A stretch of DNA of 64,000 bases from Nicotiana tabacum (lineage: Eukaryota > Streptophyta > Magnoliopsida > Solanales > Solanaceae), in contig NC_134087.1 in the NCBI RefSeq assembly GCF_000715075.1, positions 156,103,436 through 156,167,435 of the forward strand, written 5' to 3'. The notes beneath the pieces were generated by a model, which saw only the letters and a list, made by a program, of their open reading frames with translations, had not been told where the DNA came from and did no database searches. Below, piece after piece: positions 38,607 to 49,200 of this stretch. The number at the start of each line of letters is the position of its first letter. Positions within the stretch are counted from its first letter, which is position 1. The position numbers and the translations under genes were made by a program.

Positions 38607-38631
38607 AAGATGATGTAAATTAATTAATTAA

Positions 38632-38775
38632 GGACCCAAAAACCACCTAGTCGTGATGGCACCTAACCCTAATGCTAGGTAAGCCAAACATAGAACAAGG
38701 TAACTCAAATGATAGATTAAAAATAACAAGAAATAAAATGTCTAAATTCTAGACAACCTCCCATAGCATTTGTGT
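38632..38775 (-). mobile_element. LTR scrap (B/C-like family)
   Basis: The CCACCTAGTCGTGATGGCAC stretch, then a CTAGGTAAGCC segment, resembles the reverse complement of the C LTR end and the longer scrap at 39264. Truncated at both sides. Confidence 0.55.
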
Positions 38776-39100
38776 GAATATAAAAGTTTTTCAATAAAAA
38801 ATGTAAAATTATGTCAGTCTTTTTAAACCGGGGAAAGTAATATTGTTTCCCTTGTATGATTTAAAAATGTTGTAAAAGCCTTTTAAGATAAATTATGTGA
38901 TTGCAAAATTTACAGGTTGCTAATTATGGTATAGAGATCTCTGTCATGGCTTAATCAGAAAACTTAATCTCCTGCGTTGTTAAAAAAAGTACTTCATTCA
39001 TTTTATTTTTCTGTGTCGAATTTGACTATAGAGAGTTTAACATGTTAAATTTGACTTTCCCATTATATTAAAAGCACTAGAGGAAAATTATATATTAAAG

Positions 39101-39263
39101 TACTCCCTCTTTCCCATCATATGTGATACATTTTTATTGAGCGCAAAATTTAAGAAAGAAAAATATTAAAAAAGTTATAAATATTTGTATGATTATATAT
39201 TATCTTATTAAGGATAATATGAGAAGTTTAAAACTAAATTAGTTTAAAATATAGAAAAGTTAT
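39101..39263. mobile_element. Stowaway-like MITE end, truncated
   Basis: TACTCCCTCTTTCCCATCA, then TATGTGATAC, matches the usual plant Stowaway/mariner terminal repeat beginning at a TA (consensus close to CTCCCTCCGTCCCA). The other terminal repeat is not found; the sequence is cut at 39264 by the LTR scrap. Confidence 0.6.
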
Positions 39264-39790
39264 TGTCACGATCGAAATTCTAACTAGTCGTGATGGCACC
39301 TAACCTAACCCGCTAGGTAAGCCAATTAACAACTAACCAATTCAAATAATAATTAATAAAGCAATTAACTAAAGAAATATCTGAATCTGATACATTCCCC
39401 AAGGACTAGTAGTACAAATCATGAGCTTCTAAGAATAGAGTTTACAATGCTGGTATGAAGTAAATACATCATCTATTTGAAAAGTACATACATAGAGTTT
39501 TATGAATCTAAAACTACCATGAACAAGAGGCAACTACAACCGGAACGCAGGTACGTCTTCAATTCCAGCTCCCATCGATCACAACAATATCGGTAGCCAA
39601 CATCTGCACGCAAGATGCAGAAGTGTAGTATGAGTACAACCGATCCCATATACTTAATAAGTAACAAACCTAACCTTAGGTTGAAAGTAGTGGCGAACTG
39701 GAATAAAGGTCGGGTCTAACACCAATAGCCAATAGCAATTCATAGCAATGTAAAACAAGTAATAAAAGAAGTAACTCAGAGATAAATTGC
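39264..39790 (-). mobile_element. Truncated solo LTR (B/C-like family)
   Basis: Starts TGTCACGATCG and contains the reverse complement of the LTR C 3' end, including the GAGTACAACCGATCCCATAT block (about 39635) and CCTAACCTTAGGTTGAAAGT (about 39672). It fades out after about 39790 without a recognisable other end. Confidence 0.65.
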
Positions 39791-41021
39791 TTAGCTTTTC
39801 ATAATCTAAATCTAAAATCTAAAATATATTAAAAACAGGAAGCTCTTAAGTTAAAAGTCAAATTACTTAATTGCCCTTTTAAAACCTAAAAATACCAAGC
39901 TTACAAAGAAAACCCAACCTTAGTCAAAGGACGCATGGCAAAACTAAAAGACACAACGCTTAGGCCTACTAAAAATTCCCGGATACCCAATGGTTCAAAT
40001 TTGAAAAAATTGACATGGTTCTTAGTGAATTTGTTCCTCCGTGCCTTATTATTCTTCTCACCAAGTCAACATTTTTGGGGTTTTAAACCAAAACTTCTAA
40101 ACAAACTTTTAGTAAGTGATTATATTTTCTTTGTGCTCGGGTTTCTAAAGAAAGATTGTGTCTACGTCATTCTTCTAATTCAGTTTGAGATGCTTGAGTT
40201 CTATCTTTTAGAAGATCAATATATGTACATGCGTGGGTATATATATACTGATTTATTTTTACTTTGAGTGGGTGCTTGGATTGAGATCTTGAGAAGTTAC
40301 TATCCAATTAGGTCTCTAATGGTTCAATCATAGTATTATAAGCAATACTCTTCCCAAACTATTTTTTGTATATATGTTGGTCTGGAGTATGAAATAACCG
40401 CAACTTATTCTGGTTATTTGGTATTTTATATTTTTTGAGCACAACTTGGATTCGCAGAAAGATTGATTAATGTAGTTTCCTTTCCTGATTAGTAGTTCTA
40501 TCATTCTTTTGTTATGATGTGTTTGATTCTTCCTTTAGTTTTAGAAAAATGGTTGCAAGTATGGGAGATAGAATTAATGACTCACCAACACATTTAATTG
40601 TAGATAGTGAAGATCAAATAGGGGCAAGGATATATAAATGGTGGTATTCTGAATGAAAAACAAATTGAAAAAATGTCAAACTTCTCGTAGAATATAATAT
40701 AGACGGTTGGGTTGATTAGCTTATATAGAAGGCAATTAAATATTCTAATATCTGAAATTTTGATGATCGTATCTAAATAACAAAATTGTCTGAATAATAG
40801 GAATTGCAAACTTTTGCGACGACAAGCAAATTAACTATTTGCGTAGCTTGGCAAGCCGTCCCTGTTGGTCTGTGATTTAGTTTCTTTTACCGTAAAAATG
40901 GTAATGACGATTAAATTTTATTTAGTGGTTCTAAAAAAACGTGATCTATTTTTATGCTAGTTGTTAAGTAGTTAATGCTATGTGAAAGACTTAGAAATGA
41001 GAAAAAAGCTTGAGAGCAAGG

Positions 41022-41660
41022 TGATAACCAGACCGAATGATTAATAATCAGGGCCTCGGGGTCGAGTCCGAAGCTCGACTGGAGCTATTGAGGGTGGTCG
41101 ATGGAGACTAACAGTTATAAATAAATCAATGACGGCTCTTTATGACCAATAATAAACAATAAATGATGAACTTTAAGTAGAACGCAATAAATATGAACAA
41201 TAAATGAAAAAATGAGATCAAGAAATATGTTACAGAGCAAAGAGAATGTTCTTGTGTCTTTAGTATTGAGCAACAGATATTTACAAAATGACAAGGATCC
41301 CCTTTATATATAAGGGAGAATCTCAACATAGTAGAAACGCATTAATTACAAAGATATGGGGCTGGTACAACCACTTAATGCCTTGATTCGCCTTTTGGGC
41401 TAGTCCACTAGACTTGTCCTGCCATACGCACGTGCCTTGGGAACTCCGCCTTGATCCGCCGAGACCGGTAATTCACATTGTCTCTGGGCCGGTCATTACT
41501 TATACTGTCTCGAAGTCGAACTGTCGAGAATTCTCGAAATCGATCACTGGAAGCCCTCGAGATGTCGTGATGCTCGTGAAATCGAGCCGTCGATTTCCAC
41601 CGTATATAGATAGTCCTCGTGTTTCCTAGAACAAAGTGATAGGAAACGATCCTGAGCCCC
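41022..41660 (-). mobile_element. Probable LTR of element E
   Basis: The plus-strand start TGATAACC is tentative. A TATA core (TTTATATATAA, 41303-41313) sits mid-way. On the minus strand a GGAGTAGGGGCTCAGG tract (about 41654-41670) could be the polypurine tract, making this a 3' LTR of a minus-strand element. The ends are not confirmed by a second copy. Confidence 0.4.
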
Positions 41661-41808
41661 TACTCCGTAAGCATCATCTCTATGATGTCCGTCCATCAGA
41701 GCATTAAATGCTATACTCAAAAAGCCGCACAAGGGTCGCCGTCAAACACGACTATCGAGAATCCCACGAACTGCTATTGGTTCGTCCTTTCCGTTGCCCA
41801 CACGGCTC

Positions 41809-41817
41809 TTATAAATG
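41809..41817 (+). promoter_or_regulatory. TATA box of antisense ORF E
   Basis: TTATAAATG about 140 bases upstream of the ATG at 41950, followed by a CT-rich leader. The spacing matches the D and E2 copies. Confidence 0.5.
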
Positions 41818-43599
41818 CATCGATCGTTTGATAATTCATACTTTCACAACATCTTCAAATTTTCAAGGCCAGACCCATCCCTTTTCGCATTCTTTCTTCT
41901 TTCATTCTTGATCCTTTGCCCACTTTTTCATAAACGTTTTACCACCATCATGGCTAGAACTTCCAAGATAGTTCCTCGGAAAGACGAGGCTGCCTCTTCA
42001 TCCCGAACATCCAAAGGAAAGCCCAAAGTGATACCCATCGTTGAATAATGTACTCCTACCAGGTTCGACACGATGAAGGATTTCACCGTCGACAAACCTT
42101 TATCTACACTAGGCCGATGCGAACACGTGTCCCGGTACATTAGCATTGTGATCGATATAGAGAAAGCGAAGGAAGACTACCGATGGGATGAGCCAACGTA
42201 GGTTGAGATCCGCCGCTCTAACGAGAGCATAACGGATCACAAAGCTAGTTTCCTTTATGTATATACTTACCCATTAATTCTAGGTCCGGTCGATTCTTCT
42301 AACCCTTCTTCCTTGGAGATAGATCCGGTTATTCTCGATTTCTGCGACAAGTGATGCTAGGTCAAATCTATTCATATTTCTGGAGGATAGTCTACATGCT
42401 CCGCCACTTCTCCAATGGGGTCGAGGGCGAGACCTTTACCCTCGACCATTTGATTAGATTGTATAGCCCTAGATTTTATCAAGGTTTGATTAAGCTTTAA
42501 CACCGGTCCAAAATATCATTTTTCTCGAGCACCGATGAGGACAAGGATCGAGGGTGGATGAGCATGTTCGTGTGAGGACCTCGAACATCATCCCGACCAG
42601 GAGGATGCCATTCCCGGAGAAGTGGAATACACAACTTAAGTATTTTTCCTTCGAACATGCTCTGTGATCTTCTTACCTCTCTTCCGAAAAACGATCTTCC
42701 CTTGGTTTTTGCAGCTACCGCTGGGTATTTCGAAGCAGTTTAGGATCTGCCGGGTTAGATCAGGCAGTTGGATACCTCATTCCCGTATCTCGTCTGGTCT
42801 TGGCCCGACCTAGCTAAATGCGGTGGGTGGCCAAGAATAATGGTTAAGTTCTTCTTGCCACCTATATCTTAATCTTATGCTTCTTCCCTGTATTCTTTAT
42901 GCTGGTAAATTTTAGCCATTATGTTTGTGCAGGCCTTGGCTATGGTGTGCAGATGAGACCACCTCCCGATGGTGAGGTGGAGACTTCGGATCCCGCTAAG
43001 TTCAAGAAAAGGAAGAATAATGCGGCTGTTGATTCTCCGACGACAAAGAAACCTAAATCACGCAGGCCTCGAGCTGCCACCGGGACCTCGGCTTCAGCTT
43101 CCAGAGCAATTACTGGAACTGGGGATGAAAATGATGAGGGAGAGTATCGTTTGGTACAGAGAACGAGGTCGAGCACGGGAGTCCCGTAGGTGCCTTGACC
43201 AGAGGCCGCTGAATCGGGAACGACTGATTCAGATCGATCCCGCGTGATAGAGACCCTCGAGGCAGGTGTGAATGTGGTCCCTGATCCCGTGACCGAATGT
43301 GGTGCAATCTCCACTGGGGAGACCGTTTCTGTTGGTCCCAAAGGGTCTAGGCCCGGAGCTTTCAGGGGGTAGGAGTTTCCCTTTGGTGACATCGATTCCC
43401 TGGATGGCCTTAATTTGGGCCATCAGTTCTCCTCTGGGGATTAAGGGACGCTTAGGACCTGAATGCTGCCAATGTGAGGGGTCCTCTCAAGGGAGGAGGT
43501 GCATTTGGCAACTTCCTTGATGACATTGACAATGCCAGCGAGGACATCAATCTGGATGCTCCCAGCGCTATTAAGGCAGCGGAAAAGTTCCAGCAACAG

Positions 43600-43675
43600 G
43601 TGATGGCTGTTCATGTATACTTTTTTAGTCTCAAGCATTTTTCCTCATTTTTTTGACTCTTCTATTTTGCCGTAG
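43600..43675 (+). other. Intron in antisense gene E
   Basis: GT at 43600 after CAGCAACAG and AG at 43675 after a T-rich tract; 76 bases. It separates AAEKFQQQ from the [13 protein letters not shown] coiled coil. Confidence 0.6.
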
Positions 43676-43867
43676 TCTAAAGAGATGTATGATCACGCCC
43701 TATCTAGACTCCGAGAGGAGCTTTCATGCCGTAGAAAAGAGCTCGAGAAACTTGCCTTGGGACTGCAGGAGTCGGAGGCCTCCTCTGCCCAAAAGAAGAA
43801 GGAGCTAAGCGAACTTCGGGCGAGTTTGGAAGGAGTGCTCAGAGAAAGGGCTGGCCTTGCTGAGCAG

Positions 43868-43940
43868 GTAACTCGTTATTCGTAAATCCGTTCACCATTC
43901 CCATATTTCAATGTTTGCTGACTTATCTTTTCTTTTGCAG
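43868..43940 (+). other. Intron in antisense gene E
   Basis: GTAACT at 43868 and TCTTTTGCAG ending at 43940; 73 bases. Splicing it joins RAGLAEQ to [13 protein letters not shown] in one coiled coil. Confidence 0.65.
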
Positions 43941-44351
43941 ATCGGGCAGAAGAATGGGGAGATCCTCGAGCTGAGGAAGCGAAATAAGGTAGTGACCTCA
44001 GAATTGGTATTGACCCAGGGTCTTCTTCAAAATGCTCGAAAAGATATTGTCGTGCTATCCGCGGCCAAGTCCTAGGTCAAAGAAAACGCTGCTAATTATC
44101 TGAAGGCCACTGCCACTACGAATCAAATAGCCTGAAGTATATCGGTAGAGGCCGAGCAAAAAATGTTTCGGGTTGTCGCTCATGCTAGTGCAAAGGCGAG
44201 GAGGCAAGAGTTAGAGGAAGCCAGTGCCAAAGGTGCCGATCTCTCAACTGAGATCGAGAAGGCCCGTGAATCGGAAGAAAATTGGGCACTCTTAGTCGCT
44301 CTGGATGAAGGTCCCGAAGATGGTTCTAAGGGTAGTGGCAATAAAAAGTAA

Positions 44352-44802
44352 GCCTGCATCATCTTTTCTTTTCTTCTTTCTTTTTGTGTATTTACTCCCG
44401 GGGAAACAAGTCTTGTAAAGACGCCCCATTTAAATATATTTTTGGCAATGCAAGAGAATCTTTCTGCTTCAAGTATTTCCTTTTTTATACTCCACCATTC
44501 TTGAGGAGTTAGCCTTTGAATTTTGATGTTGGCTCTTTGGAGCTCATACTTGGAGTAATCGGTTCCCCTTAGATCGGGTTCTATCTCGAAATTAGGTCGA
44601 TAGCTCCTTTGGGGCCGATGCTTATGATAGAAGGAAAACCTCGAGGTCTCGATACCTCCCAAACTTCGCGTGATAGCAACACTCATGCAACCTGATAATG
44701 GGACCCCTGGGGTGGTCCAGCCAGTACATTTCTCAAAAAAGGTGACGCTGTCATGGCCAGAATTAATTGGTCTTCTGGGTAGGTGAGAAGTCACTGCCTG
44801 CA
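44352..44802. other. Leader region between the two antisense gene copies
   Basis: No gene seen. Contains T-rich sequence after the E stop codon and GC-richer sequence before the E2 TATA box. Confidence 0.4.
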
Positions 44803-44810
44803 TTTATATA
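44803..44810 (+). promoter_or_regulatory. TATA box of antisense ORF E2
   Basis: TTTATATA about 150 bases before the ATG at 44960. Confidence 0.45.
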
Positions 44811-44959
44811 TTCACTCAACTACTTCACAAATGGAAATTCTACTACTCTGAGTAACTATTTCTTCCATAGAACCTTGTTATTTATGCTAGTTCTCCCGTC
44901 GTTTCAACTCAAAGCCTTTGCCCAAATCTTCATCCTCCTCTTCCTATTTTACCGTAGCC

Positions 44960-45565
44960 ATGACTGCTATATCGACATCTTCCCATCAAGGAGAGGGAAG
45001 TTCTTCCTCTGTTCTGTGTTCGGTCGGTGGTACACCGCTGGTACCCGGTGAGTGGGCCTCGAGGTGCTTTGTCTCAAGGAGAGACTTTACGTTGGAGATA
45101 CCTCCCAACATTCAAGGGCATCGGGAGCATGCATCGAGGTTCATCTCCTCAATAAGGGAGGATCACCTCGAGATGATTAGAAAAGATTGTGGATGGGGAG
45201 AAGGAGTGGTACTGCAGGTACCTTCCCCGGAGGAGAGTAGCATGACCCATGTTGAGGGGTTTTTGAGCGTGCGTATCCTTTTACGTCGGGTCCCCCCGAC
45301 AGGGTCATGCTTGAATTCTGTAGGAGATATCTGGTTACCCTGGAACAGGCTCACCCATCCCTTTGGAAGATAGTGCTGATGATAAGGTACTTTGCGGATA
45401 AGGCAGGGCTCGAATTCACCCTCAACTATCTCGTTAGGTTATATCGGTCGCTGCATTACCAGGGCTTGATTACTCTACAATGTCGATCCACTCAGTCCCC
45501 TGCCGTTAACGGCAAAAAGGACGAGGACCGAGGGTGGATGAGCCGGTTCGAGCACGGACAGTTGA
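44960..45565 (+). pseudogene. Second antisense accessory ORF (E2), truncated by element G
   Basis: MTAISTSSHQGEGSSSSVLC, then REHASRFISSIREDHLEMIR, KDCGWGEGVVLQVPSPEESS and THVEGFLSVR; after a shift near 45275, LEFCRRYLVTLEQAHPSLWK and YLVRLYRSLHYQGLITLQ. This is the best-kept copy of the N-domain in the window. It has no in-frame stop in the first 130 codons and one frameshift. It breaks off after a DEDRGWMSRFEHG segment where LTR G begins at 45566. Same family as 3972-6502 and 41950-44351, from a second element. Confidence 0.7.
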
Positions 45566-47773
45566 TGTGAGCACGTGGTTCTTGCCCTATATGAAATACT
45601 CCTATAAAAATCCCAAGAAAATAGATTTTGTTAATTATTTACCATTTTAGGAATTTTGTAGAATTTTATTTAATTGTTTGCAATTTTGTGCACGTTTAAG
45701 TTTTATTTAAATCATGAAAAATACCAAAATAGCACGCATTGAATTTAGGATTTAATTTTACATTTTTAGATTAATTGGTAAATTATTGTTTTACAAAAAT
45801 GAAAAAATCACGAAAAAGAACTATTTTTTGCATTTTTAATTTTGAGTTTTGAATTTTGGTAGTTTTCCTTTTAGTTTGGTATTTAATTATTTGTGGTAAT
45901 TATTATTTAGAGTTAACTAGTTTAATTTAGTAGGATAATTTGTATTAGGAATTAATTTAGGTTTTATTTTTAATTTTGAAAAAAAAGGGGAGAAAAAGAG
46001 TTTTGAAAAAAATAAAAAGAAAATGAAGAAGAAATGAGAAGATTCGGATTTTTGGGCCAAAAGTTAAAATCCCTCAAGCCCAAATCAATTTTACCCGTCC
46101 AAACCTGTTAAATCCGGCCCAGACCACCCCATACCCGGTCCGCACCACTAAATGACCAAATGACGTCGTTTCCGTTATCCTTTGATCGGGACCGTCGATC
46201 TTAATTGATCGAACGGTCCGGAACTGAGCCTATCCCATATAAAATTGTCCGAAAATGTCCCCCTACCCCTCACTTATCTCTCAGTCTCTCATGTAATGCC
46301 ACCGCCTGCCGCCTGCCAAAAATCGCCCACGGCGGTGGCCGGCGTCCAATCGCCGTGAAATTAACACCGAATACTCTCCTCACCCCCTCTTTCCAAATCC
46401 CCATTCAATTTCCCTCAAATCCGGCCTGAGCTCCTCGAATATTAGATTAAAACTCAGAACCCTAGCGCCGCCATAGTTTCTCCGGTGGCGGCGCCTCCAC
46501 CAATCGACCCCAAACTAACACCAAAGAACCCCCAAGCCTTCCTCGTCCCAAATCTGTCACTCTTTTCCCTCAAATCACCCTAACTTTTGTCAAAACTTGA
46601 ATCGAAGTTGAAGCTTTAAAAGCCCAAAATCAGAATCTCTTGAATCTGTGGCATGCATGACATAGGCTTCCAGTTTTCCGAGTTTTGAAATCTTATTCAA
46701 GGAAAAATTAATGATGTCTGCTTGTTCTTGAGAAAGAACAAGCGGTTAGCATCAATTTTGTTTAAATCAGGGCATCTAGAAGTGATTATTTAAGTTGGTA
46801 AGTCCTCCTTTCTCTTATCTTTTCTGTCCATTTTGTTATTTTACCACTTACTCCTCTTCCTTTCTTCTCATTTTTCGTGAGTAGACTGAAAATTGACCAA
46901 GGTTTTGAACCTAGGCTTTCTTTTTTTCTGGATCGATCCATGTGTATATTTGTTCCAACTATGTTTCAGTTTTTCTTTCAACTTTTAAACGTTGTTTTAT
47001 TCACTCGTCATGCTTAATTGTCACTCATGACTTTAAGCTTCTGTTTTTTAGTCGTATGATTAGTTTAATTAGATGTTGTTGGCTTGGTAATATAGTTAAT
47101 TTTAGCTCATTATTTGGTTTAAATCAGTCGTTTAATTTAGATTTTGGTTTTGAAATCATTTAATTGGTCTCTTCTTCTGCTCTTCATGAATTACCAAATG
47201 GATTTTCTGATTGGATTTGGGCTTTGGGGTCATTTCTGACCCATTTTAATGGGAGCACGCTCAATTGGGTTTAAGATATTGGGTCAACTTGACCCATGAG
47301 GTAGGCTGGGGTAATTAACAGGACATAAAGGGGTAGTCTAGGAATTCTAGGTGAGGGAATCTCTTTTAACTGAATAGGAAGCTTCCTAGAAGCTGGGGAT
47401 TGGGACTTATTTGAAAACTAATTTTTAAGCTAGGGATTGAATAGCAAAAGTGAAAATTCCAAAAGGGGTAAGGTGCAAAAATTGAATACTTTTAGGCTGC
47501 CTTAAAAGCTTGCCTATAAAGGCACCCTTTCTTCAGGCTCAAGGCAGAGATTTTAGGGACTAAAAGTTTCTGAAAAAGTTAGAAACGGCTAGATTTAAAA
47601 AGCTTTGAAAGATAATACTGAAATCCCTGTATTTTGGAAAGTTGAGAATTCTGTTTGGTTTTAGTGTTCTTTGATTTCATTGCTTAGCTGAAATTTCTGA
47701 AACTTTCAAAGACCTTGCACTTGGTTAAAATGGCTTGAGTTTTGGATTTTAAAACCCGGTTTTGAGCTGCTGT
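45566..47773 (+). mobile_element. Element G: long LTR, interrupted by element H
   Basis: Starts TGTGAGCACGTGG right where the E2 frame is cut (preceding GTTGA is the candidate duplication). It has a GGACCGTCGATC hairpin (46189-46219), a TATA box (46238-46245) and a CT-rich leader, so transcription on the plus strand is plausible. A splice-donor-like GGTAAGTCC is at 46797. It is cut at 47773 by H (duplication GCTGT) and resumes at 63985. The other end is outside the window, so size and lineage are unknown. The ORFs 46205-46429 and 46942-47163 have no family features. Confidence 0.6.
46189..46245 (+). promoter_or_regulatory. Hairpin plus TATA box in LTR G
   Basis: Left arm GGACCGTCGATC (46189-46200), loop TTAATT, right arm GATCG, bulged A, ACGGTCC (46207-46219). 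ATATAAAA follows at 46238. A CT-rich stretch with CTTATCTCTCAGTCTCTC follows about 25 bases later, as in plant 5' leaders. Confidence 0.6.
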
Positions 47774-48728
47774 TGTCGACGCCCCCTTTTTCTCTAACCG
47801 CGGGGTCAGAAATCGGGTATACGACATTGGGAGGACAACTCTATTCCCTTTCGAGAATTGGATTTAGAAGTTGATGAGTCGTCACCTAATGATTATAGTG
47901 CATTAGGACACTTTAAGAAGGGTTTGAGATGAAGATACCAGAGATTAGGGTAAGGGCTAGAAATTATCCTAAGGGGAAGGTGTTAGGCACCCCTCAAGAT
48001 TCACTAGTGTGGTTCCCGGTCATGTTATAATTGTGACTTGACAAGTAAACAATCAAGGCTCAAATAAGGATTCACACATAACATTGCGACCAAGTTGAAA
48101 TTTTTTGAAGGTAAGTAGATAGGGCAGAAATTCATGAAAAAGAGATTTGAACAGTTTTACAAGAAGCGATGAAAGCAAATAAAGGGAGGGGAGTCCTAAG
48201 TTTATAATTAATATGGATCACTTCAATGCAATACCCAGCGATCACTCCTCAGAAGAGGGGTCGCACGTGATATTAGCGCATCGGTCATCATATCCATATC
48301 TACCCTTCCCACCCCGTTAAGGTATTTAAACGCGATCAGTCTCGTTTACTTATTGCATGCTATGTCGCTACAAGTGTCAAACTCTTGAGGTTTTCTGGGA
48401 ACACGTACTAAAGGGGAGGGAGTTGGGGCTTTTGCGGAGTTTTCAAAAGGATAAAAATCTAGGCGACAAACAATAACATATAGCAGTTAAAAGGGAAACA
48501 AATAGCAGTTAAGGCTCAAGTCGGCCTCCTCATTCAAAGCAGCAGATTATTTAGCATGACTTACAAATACTGGTTTGGTCTGTATTAAACTTAACGTAGG
48601 AAATGTGGCTAATTTATCACATGCTTTCAAATAAGAAGTCCAAATTAGGTCTGTCTGCTGGTTGTACTTATCAAAACTAATGCAATTATAAAATTTTACC
48701 CTAAGACTTGCCTAGGCGTTAAACAGAA

Positions 48729-49200
48729 CCTATAGGCATGATATATGTAAGTTTCGGAAATAAAGAAGTAGACTGATTGCAGAAAGGAATTGTCAGTTAC
48801 AAAAACATAAGTTCTGCAGGTGCTTATGCATTATTGCTACTAATTTTAGATGAATTGGCGATTCAAGTTAGTTAATAGCTCCTTTAGGCATTCTTTCTAA
48901 GTGTAACTGATTTTAAACACTGTTATAATTATACAGAATTCCCATAGGCAGGTCATCTATATGCGATTGGTTAGTTGTTTAAATCCTATAACAAGTTTGC
49001 CTAATGACAGATGCACATGAAAAATTGCAGAAAATCCTACAGACATGGTATCTATATGAAAGTGCAGAAAATCCTATAGGCATAGTATGAAAATGCAGAG
49101 TTTCAGTGATTTGTAAAACGTAGAACGTTTAGAGACAGTAATTCCTACAAGCATGATCTCTAGATGGGATACAGAATTTCGGAAATGATAACCCCTATAG
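48729..49200. repeat. Recurring CCTATAGGCATG motif in LTR H
   Basis: Copies with mismatches at 48729, 48884, 48941, 48985, 49036, 49073, 49144 and 49194, mostly 37-71 bases apart; consensus CCTATAGGCATGATNTCTA. LTR F has it at 234, 504, 559, 618, 682, 743 and 884. Confidence 0.75.

Larger units (their letters stand above)
38175..41021. other. AT-rich spacer with repeat scraps, no gene seen
   Basis: Apart from the entries listed separately (AT run, two LTR scraps, Stowaway-like end) I see no gene or RNA. The 110-codon frame at 39935-40267 has low-complexity hydrophobic content and no motif. About 40270-41000 is unremarkable AT-rich DNA. Confidence 0.5.
41950..44351 (+). pseudogene. Antisense accessory gene of element E, with introns
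   Basis: The ATG at 41950 gives MARTSKIVPRKDEAASSSRT, then a globular N-domain with CEHVSRYIS (about 42120) and a DPVILDFCDK stretch. Exon 1 seems to end after KWNTQL (about 42638). Later parts show intron borders: acceptor TTGTGCAG ending 42932; intron 43600-43675 (GTGATG...CCGTAG); intron 43868-43940 (GTAACT...TTTGCAG). Between them lie a basic KKPKSRRPRA linker, then [20 protein letters not shown], which continues across the last intron as [15 protein letters not shown]: a long coiled coil. The end is [15 protein letters not shown]. Function unknown. Several stops (for example about 42046 and 42181) make it inactive. Same family as 3972-6502 and 44960-45565. Confidence 0.7.

Noticed and set aside
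39935..40267. 110-codon ORF, hydrophobic
   Set aside because: No motif, no recognised relative, random AT-rich composition.
41022..41660. Exact LTR ends of element E
   Set aside because: Only tentative ends; no second copy or duplication seen, so reported at low confidence rather than as a firm LTR pair.
45566..47773. A host gene promoter and first exon (hairpin, TATA box, CT-rich leader, donor-like GGTAAGT)
   Set aside because: The start TGTGAGCACGTGG cutting the E2 frame, and the shared architecture with LTR H, fit an LTR better; no conserved protein follows.
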